Source of the DNA: Parachlorella kessleri
Lineage: Eukaryota; Chlorophyta; Trebouxiophyceae; Chlorellales; Chlorellaceae
Length of the DNA: 19,598 nt
Assembly (NCBI GenBank): GCA_001598975.1
Contig: BBXU01001272.1
Location: 1 to 19,598 of the forward strand
Direction: 5' to 3'
The notes under the pieces were generated by a model. The model did no database searches. It worked only from the letters and a program-made list of their open reading frames with translations, and was not told where the DNA came from. Numbering within the stretch: position 1 is the first letter of the stretch; each line of letters opens with the position of its first letter. The position numbers and the translations under genes are program-made. Positions 1 through 9,700 of this stretch are shown in pieces.

Positions 1-27
1 GGGGGGGGGAGATGATGTCGAACTTAC

Positions 28-2816
28 CAACAGCGGTGGCAGTTGAGGTGGCGGACGCGCAGCCGCTTGCATGCCCAGTCGTTGCAACCGTTACCTGGGC
101 GCTTGCGACCTGCGCAGGTGGGAGTACCACAACTAAGGCAGTGTCCGCCCTGTACTGCAAATTGAGTTTCATGTGTGCAAAAGGGCAATTAGGGCAGACC
201 TTGCGAGCAAGTTAGGGCATTCCCGCCCCAAAGGAGCTACACCCCAAGATGAGATTAGGCCACAGCGCAACTTGCAACTCACCGCGGTGGCTGTGGCTGT
301 TGCAGTCGCATTAGCTGCTGCTTGAGCTGAACTAGTGACTGACCTGCATTTACCGGCCATGGGTGTTCGTCTGCTAAGTCTACAGAATACCCTTCCATCC
401 AGGGGAGGCATTTCGGGACTAATAGGCATTCCAGCTCCCAAGCCCTGCTCTTGCAAACACAGTGTTGCAACCATGCTCAAACACACAGGCAAGGCCACAG
501 TGCCCCTCTTGCGGCCTGCTCCGTTGGATTACAGCTATATATCCTCCGATCCCCTACCCGCCACAGCAGTAGAAGCAATCGAGCGCAGTTGAAGGCGGGT
601 ACTTTAAAGGAAGCGCAAGGCAGATTGCATCTACCCACCCTCCGCTGCACACGTCGGTCGCTGCCTTGGCAACAGAGGCGGAGACCACTTGGGTCGCCTG
701 GTTGATACTCTGGGAGCTGGTCTTGATGATGACGTTCACAGTATCTGCAGCAGTGCACCAGGCAATACTTTGGGGCTTCCACAAGGGCCCTGTCACATCC
801 ACAGCTGACCAGACCCAGTGGTCCATCACCGCAGCCTGACTGACACCGTTGTGTACTGCATCTCCCTCCCACCCTGCTCCTCCCGCGCTGCACCACACTG
901 CTGCTGCATGCTAGTGCTCAAAGCATGCACAACGCGCGCAGCCACAGCTTGTCAACAGCCAGTGCGCTACTGGTACACACTGCAAGAGGGGCGATGCCAT
1001 CCTTCTATTGTAAAGTGATCACCTTGCACTCCCTGGTCCACAGCGGCCGCGGCCTCCTCAAAATCCCCCGTCGTCAGGGCATCCGCAGTGACCGCCCCGC
1101 CTGACCCTTGACTCATTGCCTGTGCTATACTGGCGGCGCTTGCGCCCTGGCCAGTCACGGCCTGCACCGCCGCCTGTAGTCAGAGGGGGCAGCACACAGG
1201 GGGGCGGTGAGGAGGTTGAGTCGCCAGTTAAACACATTTCCAGGGGCGACTTGGGAGAGGGCGGACCTGGCAGCCGAAACACTGAGGGGACCCAACGGGC
1301 ATGACCTGAGCGGGCCATGCCCAGGGGCAAGTAACTGCTGAGGAGTAGGGGTCGCCAAGGAGCAAGCCGGGAGATGCTGGCAAACTGACAGGGAAAAGCC
1401 GGAGACGCACCCAAGGGACAAGCAGGGACATGCAAAGCTGGCCGCGCATGCAAGTTGGAGGTGCCGTGGCTGCCGCGTCACCACTGTCACCAGGGGAGTG
1501 CACGAGACTTGCCTGCGAGAAGGGTTTTGAAGCTCCCACTGCAGCACAGAGCGCAGTGGTGGCTGCCACCACCTCGGGGGAGGCACCGGCCAGCAGCTGT
1601 GCTGCCCGCTGGAAGTTCCCGCTTGCCACGGCATCTGCCAGAAATATCCAGTTGTATATAACTACCTATTTTGTATGGAGCGGTGCGCGTGCCACAAGCT
1701 GGGTGACTCAGGCGATGGCATACAGGTCCAGACGCAAGCTCCCCAAGGCACAGGGGCAATTTGAGTTCCAAAATCTCCAGCATTGCACTTCATCCAGTGT
1801 TTTCTAGGGTTCAACATCAGGCTGGCCATACCTGCAATCTCCTGGGCGGTCGCAACCGTGGGAACCGACGACCGGGGAGGCGCATAGATTGGGATCGGGC
1901 CAGGCTTGGCTTTCGGGCTGCTTGTGGTGGGTGGCGAGGGCACCAGTGAGCGGCTGGGGGACCGCAGCGGGGGAGACACCTCTGGTGACTGCTGCGCTGG
2001 GCTGGGCGAGGGTAGCAACACCACCGTTGGTGAAGGGGATGCAGAGGGAGGGCTAGGGCCAGCAGAGTTGTAGCCGGGCGAAGGGGAGGGGGGACTCGGG
2101 CTTTTGGTAGAGGCTCCTGGGCTGGGGCTGGGGCTGGGGCTGCAAGAGGCGGCCCCTGGGCTCTGGTCGGAGCTATAGACATACCCTCCTTGGCTGGGGT
2201 CGTAAATGTAGCAGCCAGAGCTAGGACTGGGACTGGGGCTGGGGCTGGGGCTGAGGAGGAGGGAGGGTGGAGGCGAAGGCGAAGGGGAGGGCGAGGGTGA
2301 TGGAGAAGGGTACAAAGTGCTGAGCACTGAGGGCCCTTGTGAGTAGCGGGTTGGCGGATAGTAGGCCCCACCCGGTGTTGGCACTGCTGGCGGGGCGGAT
2401 GTGGGATTTGAAGAGCCGCCACGCGAGGGGGTGCTGGTGGGAGTGCTTGCAGGGGGGGTCCCACTGCTGGGGACAGGGCCACCCCCCGTGGAAGAGGGAG
2501 GGACGGGTGCACCTGCAGTTGGCAAGGGTTGGAGCAGGGTGGTTAGGCCGGTGGGGCGACCAGGGCAGCCCAGCCGGCACACTGACAGGCATCGGGGGTG
2601 CATGCTTTGCCACTGTGAGTGTTGCCTAGGGTTGGTCGTTGGGCAAGAGGGCCAGCCTGGATGTGCTGAGAATCACCTACTACTGACACAAGAGTTGCAA
2701 GGCTAGGACACTACTGAAGGTAACTTACCTGTGGTCTGCTGCAGCAGCAAGGCCAGACCTACAGCTGCTGCAAGAAGTACAGGAATGCTGCTGATTCTTG
2801 TCGACAGCCTGTCCAT
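28..2816 (-). CDS. Secreted Ser-Pro-rich (hydroxyproline-rich-like) glycoprotein with Ala-rich tail, 3' end outside window
   Basis: Exons on the minus strand are 2816-2729, 2581-1832, 1634-1513, 1173-1023, 744-639, 343-283 and 109-28. The gene continues past the left edge through a donor at 27. Phases agree at all six junctions, giving 453 residues. The ATG at 2816 is the only in-frame ATG before the hydrophobic stretch. It starts a signal peptide: MDRLSTR, then an Ala/Leu/Val core to about residue 25. Residues 40-270 are Pro/Ser/Thr-rich with SPSPSP runs at about 121-150 and 176-200, typical substrates for prolyl hydroxylation and arabinosylation in algal wall proteins. YIY (154-156) and YVY (163-165) resemble extensin cross-linking motifs. 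From about residue 270 the protein turns Ala-rich with internal repeats. Intron 1512-1174 has a GC donor (CAG|GCAAGT). I infer an extracellular matrix or cell-wall protein. The exact family (pherophorin, extensin or other) is not recognised. Confidence 0.75.
1174..1512 (-). other. GC-AG intron 3 of the wall-glycoprotein gene
   Basis: The donor is CAG|GCAAGT and the acceptor CTGACTACAG|GCG. It joins KPFSQ to AAVQAV in phase 0, linking two Ala-rich repeat units. Confidence 0.6.
2117..2256. repeat. Hexamer runs encoding Ser-Pro repeats
   Basis: The hexamer CTGGGG (plus strand) repeats at 2117-2142 and again, with slight decay, at 2221-2256. On the minus strand it reads as Ser-Pro dipeptides in exon 2 of the wall-glycoprotein gene. 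Such short tandem codon repeats can change in length between strains. Confidence 0.85.
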
Positions 2817-3704
2817 GCCTCTGTCCAGGCTGCTCACTTCAGACGTGACATTCCACCCCCACTGGGCAAGTCCAACTGCAAGCGAGTGTGGCAGGTGCAG
2901 GCTGCTTCCGACAGCCTGGCAAAGAAGTGATAAGGACGGTAGCTCCCCCCCATCACCCCTAGGTGGGCCACAGACTGACTCCGATGATACTGACTTGTGC
3001 ACGGTCAGCGTCCCATGTCGCCATGGGCCTCCCCCGATTTGGCGGGAGATTTGGCTCAGCTGACTGAAGGCTCAGGTGGAGAGGCATGCCATGGGAAGGA
3101 TCCCTGGATCTGGTTAGCTCTTACCTCCCACTGTGGTGGCTTGATAGCCTGAGAAGTTTAAGTGTTTAAGTGTAAAAATACCCGGTGGTGACCAACATGC
3201 TTGCCACCTTTGGGGGTCGCATTGCATGGGAAGACTAATAACAATCCCTAGGACAGTGTAGCATTCACATGCTAATGCAACACAATCCATGCAGATGACA
3301 GTGCAGGCAATGAAACATTTTCAGGCCAATTTGGCACAGCACAAAATCACCGGTAGTCTGTCAGCAAGATAGGCATGCCGATTTGCACAGCGGCAGCCTA
3401 CACGTCTTGCTTTCTAGGACAACAGGTACAAGTACAGGAGCCCTCCCCGGATCAACAGTGCACTAAGGCAAGAGTGAACGCAATGATGCTCGGGGGGCAA
3501 GGAAGACAAACATGATGCAAGCAGACAGATGGTATGATCCAATTACTTTATTGGTACCGGGCACTGCTTTATTAGAAGACAACGCACTGCCACCGAGTGA
3601 CAGTGTGTTTTGTTGTACATGCGCTAGCCCATTGCGCTGGCGCTGGATGTCCCAACATTCAGCCATACCCAAGCCCACACAACAGGGCCTGATGCGCTGC
3701 ACCC
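2817..3704. other. Intergenic region between two tandem minus-strand genes
   Basis: About 890 bases lie between the stop of the CBP60-like gene (3705) and the start of the wall-glycoprotein gene (2816). They should hold the 3' UTR of the former and the promoter and 5' UTR of the latter. No ORF with coding character, no TATA box and no RNA gene was recognised. Two AATAAA-like hexamers are listed separately. Confidence 0.7.
3547..3573 (-). terminator. Possible paired polyadenylation signals of the CBP60-like gene
   Basis: On the minus strand AATAAA occurs at 3573-3568 and again at 3552-3547, 132-153 nt after the TGA at 3705. The position suits a 3' UTR. Many green algae use UGUAA instead, and none was seen close by, so this is only suggestive. 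Confidence 0.3.
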
Positions 3705-6700
3705 TCAGGGGCTTGGCACATCAATGTTCATGCTGCGCGGACCCATCAGAGTGCTTGTTGTGGGGCTGAGAAGGCGCTTGCGCCTGCCCTTCTGGAGCTC
3801 CTGCGCACGCTGCTGCGCTGTCAACCCCTGCTGCGCCTGCTCCATGCCATGCTCGTGGCTGCCAGACATGCCTGTAGGGCTGCCCTGCCCCTCAACGGCA
3901 CTCGGACTTTGTACAGTTGGGCTAGCAACGACAGCAACACTGCTGCCCTGCCCAGCAGGCTCATGCTGCCCCTGCTCAGCACCAGCTGGCAAGGATGCAT
4001 GGTTCAATGGCGAGCCAGTCACAAGACCCCCTTGCTGGCCCTGCTGCGCCTCTTCCACTTCCTGCCCTGCCCCCTGCTGGCCACCCTGTGCGGTGCCCTG
4101 GTCCGCCCGGCCCTGCTGCGCCTGCTGGGCGATCAACATGGCGGTCTCTTGCTGGATGTCCTGCATGAGCGACGCCCAGTCCACTCCGCTCATTGAGAGC
4201 TTCTGCCACTCGGGGGTCAGGCGCCGCTGTAGCGGGCCGCCAGCAGGCATGCTGGTCTCGCCCGGCAACGCCTCAGGGATGCCTATGCCACCGTACTGCA
4301 AACAGGGAAGAGGAGCATGCCAAGTGCTCTAGACTGGGAGCGCCCCTGGCTCAGACAATGGGGGAGGCATGATTGCAACATGTTCCTGCCGTTCGTTCCC
4401 TGCATTGGTAGTTCAATTTCCTTTGGAATTGGGACACAGTTTATTTTTAGTACAGCCCTTCCTCAAGACGTGCAAATTAAGCCATGCCTACCATGTGTTC
4501 TTCAGCCGCTGAGTCAGCAGCCACATGCTGGCTGCAATTGCGACTGACGCATGCAGGGCTCATACCTGCTCTACATCCCTCAGCAGCGCCTCCCAGTCAG
4601 CCGCTGAGGGCGAGCCAAGCTTCGCCAGCTCAGCAGTGCTGCTCAACAGCTGGCGAAGCCCAGGAGCGCCGCTAAGCGCTGCTGTGGCCGCTGGCGCCGG
4701 CGTCTGCACCTGCTGGCTGTTGCTAGCACCAGAGCCCGAGGTGCCTGTACCAGCAGGGCTGCTGCCGCTGGTGCCCGCCTCGCCACCGCTGCCTGAACTC
4801 TCCGGCACGGGCGACAGTGTCCCCGCAGCACCAGCTGGGGTGGTTATGAGCTGGCCGGGTGATGCCTGCTGGGCCCCTTGTGCTGCCAATGCCTGTGCTG
4901 TGCCTGCTGTGCGCTGCAGCGGACGCGCCAGCGGCTGCGCTGTTGGCGGCTGGGAGCCCGGAGAGGCGCCAGCGGTGGCGCTGGCATTGTAAGCCTCCTG
5001 CAGTAGTTGGCGCAAAGTCTGTGTAGACGCAGACATCTGTAGACACCGAGGCTCAGCTGTGGTGAGCAACAGACCGAAACATGACTCGCCCGCATGACCT
5101 GCTTCCAGTCCACCCTTCCCGTTGCTGCCTTAGTAAAATCCCAAGCATGACTCACCCTCATCAGCTGTTTCCAGTCCACCCGGTTCTGCTCTTGCATCAT
5201 ACGGAGCTCATCAGAGCCCCTTGTGCCGCTTGAGCCTCCAAAGGGGCGCTCCATTGATGCCGCAGGCCGGGGGCTGGCTCCTGCAAAGGAAGCGGAGGGG
5301 AAGGGGGCGGCAGGTAATGCCAGGAATGCGGCCATGCCCAATGGGAGTGAGCTGCCACTTTCTCGGTGCTAAAACCTGATGCCAGCATGTGCCTCTTAGG
5401 AAAGCGAGCACACAGCACAACCAGGCCATCCGATGCCGCCATGGGGAGGAGGAGGCTTCCTCAGCTGCACCATGGCCCATTGCACAGGGCAAGTGATCCT
5501 GCCAGCACCTATGCTTGCGGATTTAGTGGTATATGGAAGCGGGTGTCTGGCAGCTGTGGCCGTCTTACCTTGCGCCCCGGCCAGGCTGTTGGGTTGCGAA
5601 ATCAGCATGTCAGCCAGATCACCCCCAACCCCTTCGCCTGGAGGGAGCTCCCCCCTCGGGCCCGCCCCGCCGCCGCCTCCTGCGGGCATCAGCTCCCTGG
5701 CCTCTGCCCCGAGCCCCTCCAGCAGAGAGTCAAACGATGGCATGGTCATCAGGGCCGCCGCCAGCATGGATGGGTTAGTCGCCCCGGCTGGGAAGCTGGC
5801 CAACAGGCTGGGCAGGCCCCCCAGTGAGGGCTGCCCACCTCTGCCTCCCCCGGACGCGGTGAGCCCCAGGCCCAGCCCAAGGCTGGGCATGTCTTCTGCC
5901 TCTCCCAGCCCAGCGCCTGCAGTGCCCGCTGTGCCCGCTGTGCCCGCTGTGCCCGCTGTGGCTGCTCTGTCTGTGGCGCCGCTGTTTGACCTGGAGGAGG
6001 GGGCTTGGAAGGGTGAGGGGGGTACGCCGGTCCCGGGGCGCTCTCCCAGGGAGCTCAGCCTGCGAAGCAGGCCGGGCCGCTGGGCTGTTGCTCTCAGCAG
6101 CCCTGCCAGCGGCCCCTCTCCCAAGGCCTGGATGGGGGTCCCGTGCAGCACAGGGGGACCTGCCGCAGCAGGCGCAGCAGGAACCAACCCCGGGCTGCCC
6201 GCCGCGCCTGCAGTCAGGGTCATTGGCGAGGCAAATGCGGCCCCAGGGGCGGCTGCAGCGCCAGCCAGCGGCGTGCCGGGGGTGCCAGGGGTGCTGGGAG
6301 GCGTGGATGCCACCCCCAGGCCTGCAAAGCGCTGCCGAATCTCTTGCTGGTCCGGAGGTGTGCCCTCCCGCTGCGGCCGCGGCTCCACATCCATGGCAGC
6401 AGCTGCTGTCGTGGCGGGCGCCCCTTGCTGCTCAAGAAAGCCCAGCCCACGCTGAGCGTGCTGTGCGTGCCGTGCTGCCCCTGGCAGCGGTGGCGAGGCG
6501 GCTCCCTGGCGGGGCATGACCTCCCCAGGCAGCACTGGCAAGCCAGGTGGCAGCGGGGAGGCCCTGCCACCTGCAACCGCCGAGATGGCGGGGCTGCCAC
6601 CCGCACCCGCGGCAGCGGTCAGGAGCTCCCCCGAGGCGGACAATATAGTCGTACGGGTGAGGCACTGGGGGATGCACTCTGACACCAGGGGCGGTGGCAG

Positions 6701-9700
6701 CATGACGGTGGGCAGGTGACTGCACGCCTGCACCATAACATGTGCAGCATGCACAAGTGCGTCGCGAGGTAGGCAGTGGTAGTCATCATACTTTATATGC
6801 GAGCAGTTGCCCCATTTCTGCCAGTTGCACCTGGTCTCCAGTGGCTGGCACGCACAGGCTTAGATGCCATGCAGGGACTACCTATGAGGCGAGCAAATGA
6901 AGACTGAGGCTCTCCCTGTGCATACCTGCAGAAAGTAGGATGTGTCCATATTCATCACGGCCCACCCCGGGTGGCCCCTCCTCGTCCAGGAGGCCTGCAT
7001 GCATTTCAGACGACAGGTATGCAGCTGTTAATCAGGGGTGTATGAGTCTAGCTGCTGCAGTGAGAGTGGGCAACGGTGCTTGGCATGGGTGCGTGGGGCT
7101 TCGAGATGGGTCCTGAAACCTGCCCACTGCTCAGCCGGGGGCTTGTCACACGGTAGGGGAGCTACTGGGGCGGGCCTGGTAGCAATTTGCCGGCGAGAGT
7201 GATGGAGTGTAACACCAGGTATGCTGATGCTGGCTGCAGGCACCCTACATTTCCGATGCTGTCAAATAAGTAGTCCCCAGCCCCCTTGCCTTGGCCTGTT
7301 CCAGCAGCTCTGGCACCTCCTGGGGGGTGTTGCCTGACATCATGATCAGAACAGTGGCCTGAAGGGTAGGCGCCCCGCTGCTGAAGGCCCTTCCCAGGAG
7401 TGCTGCAAAGGCAAGTCAGGGAGGGGCATGGGGGAAGGGCAGGCTGCGAGGGTGGGTGCAGCTGCCCTGCCATGGCTGTGGCGCCAAGCAGGCTTGAATA
7501 CCTGGCCTGGAGGTGCCCTTCACCACTCATCGCCCAGTGCAGCACACGCCACTACAACCCGCAACCCGCCTGTGTTTCAAGAAAATCCCAAGGCAAGCAT
7601 ACAGTTTGTACTTGCAAGTGGTCGGCAGGGAGAATAATCCCCAGCCTACGGGAAGGCTCTTGCAAGAGCAAATGGCGTACCTAGCGGCTGGTCGAAGGCA
7701 GGCACGGCCCCTTCACAGCCGAAGAGCAGCCCCTTGTCCAGCGCCGGGGACGCGTACCACACCCTCAGCCGGTTGTCGGTGTCTACCGCCTGGTAGATCA
7801 GAAAAGAAGAGCCGCATGGCATGCCTTGGCCTAGCTGGGATATCTGTTGCACAATGACAGGCCTGCTGAGGCTGGGGGTTGGGACAGATGCTGCAAGAGC
7901 AGGCCTAGCAGTCTGCTGCCACTGCCCTTGCTCACAAGGCAGCCCTTCATCATTTCATCCCCTTCATCATCCTGCTGCTGCACTGCTACACTGCTCTTGT
8001 CCACTACCTTGAGTGCATGCTCCCTTGCCTCCTCCCAGCCCTTGGTCAGCTTGAGCATCTTGCGCACACTGTCCAGCCGCTTGGGCTCAGCCTCAGCCCA
8101 CACCAGCAGCTCACGGAACTCCCGCACTGCAGGAATCGCAAAATATGGGTGTGACCATCTTGATGTTTACAGGTGGGACGTACGTGTTATGTCTGCATCG
8201 CAGCAAACTAACCAAACAGGTGCGTGCAGTCTGCCATATTCAGAACGCCCACACTGCGCTGCAAGCACCCATGGGTAGGACAGAATTGCAAAATGGCCCT
8301 GCCCTGGATTTGCTGATTACTATGTCACACCAGACCAACCATGTTGCCCACGATACTGCCTCGGACCAACCTTTGTTGACAGAGTCAAAGGGCAGCTCCA
8401 GCTCCCGGGACCCTGCGTCCGATGCCGCCTTCCTCAGGTCCTTGAGCTTGTTCTGTGTGGCGTTGCCCACCTGCACCGCCCAGCGGCAGGCAGGGTGGTA
8501 GGGTGACGATTCTTCGCTGGTGCTCTGGCTTGCAAGGCACCAGGAGCGTCTTTTAAAACCCTAATATCCCTGACTATTGACCCCCACGAGGGATCCTGAG
8601 TGCTTGATGCTTCCCTCAACCCTTGTAGGGAAAGCCATGCAGGCGACCACCCACCGCATTCAGCTTGCTGACATGGTCGTCCAGGTGCGGGATGGCCTTC
8701 TTGGCGGCCGTTCGCACGCGTGGGGTCGCCACCTACAGCCACAATTTCAGGGCTCCGTGGTTCCAACCACAACCCTGACCTGAGTCGGACAGTTTCCTTT
8801 CAGTACACTTGCTTGTGCCCTGCGCTAGGCTGGTCAGGTTCTGGAGGTCGGAAGCCCTCTGGGCGCATGGCAGTTACAGCCAGCCTGGCCATTGAACAGC
8901 CAGAGACCCAGAAGTAGGGTGTGAGGAGGCTGAGGCAAGGCGCCTACGCGTGTTTGGCCTCAGTCAGCCCAGCCCAGGGCGACAGCCAGTGATCGCACAT
9001 GCCGTACATCACACATGATTTGCCGCATCGCAAGCATGACAGCTGTCGCTCACCACAAAGCCATCTGATAGCAGCGGCCGCACCGCTGCCACTCGCTGGC
9101 CCTGGGCGTCCAGCAGCCGCACCATGAGCACAAAGGGCGGCTTCTGGCCAGACAGCATGGCCTCCGAGCTGCCTGCAGTGGAGGCTCATAGGCGCAGTAG
9201 TGTGCATGGGAGGCCTCCAGCGTGTGCAAGTCAGAAACTCTCTGCCCATGGCCCTCCAGAATTCACTTCAGGCACAGGCTGTGTAATCACACTCTAAAAG
9301 CAGCGACACGTCCGCCACGCTGCAAACAACTTGTAAGCCAACTCCTGCCAGCACTCCTGGTGACGCTTCCCGCTGGGTACCTGGGAGCACCCAATGCCTA
9401 TATGCCACCTTCAGAAGTTCTGAGGGCTTTCACCACCACGTCTTACCGGCCACATACAAGTCGGGCAGCATCGCCGCACTGTTGGTGAAGGGGGCCAGCA
9501 CAGCACCCTTGGGGCTGTGCTCGGCCTGGCGGGCTGCCAGCAGGGGCGAACCCTGCAAACGCCAAGCACCACCAAGGTCGGACAGGTCACTGGTAGTCAT
9601 TCTGATGCGCCATCATGGTGTGGAGCCTTCCCGACCATGCGTTACAGTGGCCAGAGGACGGCAGTTTACACTGAGTATACTACATAGGCATGCATGTAGC

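Noticed and set aside
1635..1831. Reading on past residue 279 of the wall protein into MASLMLNPRK
   Set aside because: A good GTATGG donor precedes it, and splicing to 1634 in phase 1 yields a continuous Ala-rich domain.
2817..3002. Upstream extension of the wall-protein reading frame
   Set aside because: It contains no in-frame ATG (it opens at GTG) and would place the signal peptide internally.
3724..4332. Plus-strand Cys-rich open frame
   Set aside because: It is antisense to the last exon of the CBP60-like gene. Its Cys come from reverse-complemented Gln/Ala codons.
5433..6455. Long plus-strand open frame (340 codons)
   Set aside because: It is the antisense shadow of the GC-rich low-complexity exon 13 of the CBP60-like gene, which has consistent splice phases on the minus strand. 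The plus-strand translation shows only Pro/Ala/Ser-rich composition.
7290..7402. Resemblance of ATVLIMMSGNTP to a von Willebrand A domain strand
   Set aside because: No MIDAS motif follows, and the segment sits where the conserved CBP60 region continues in plants.
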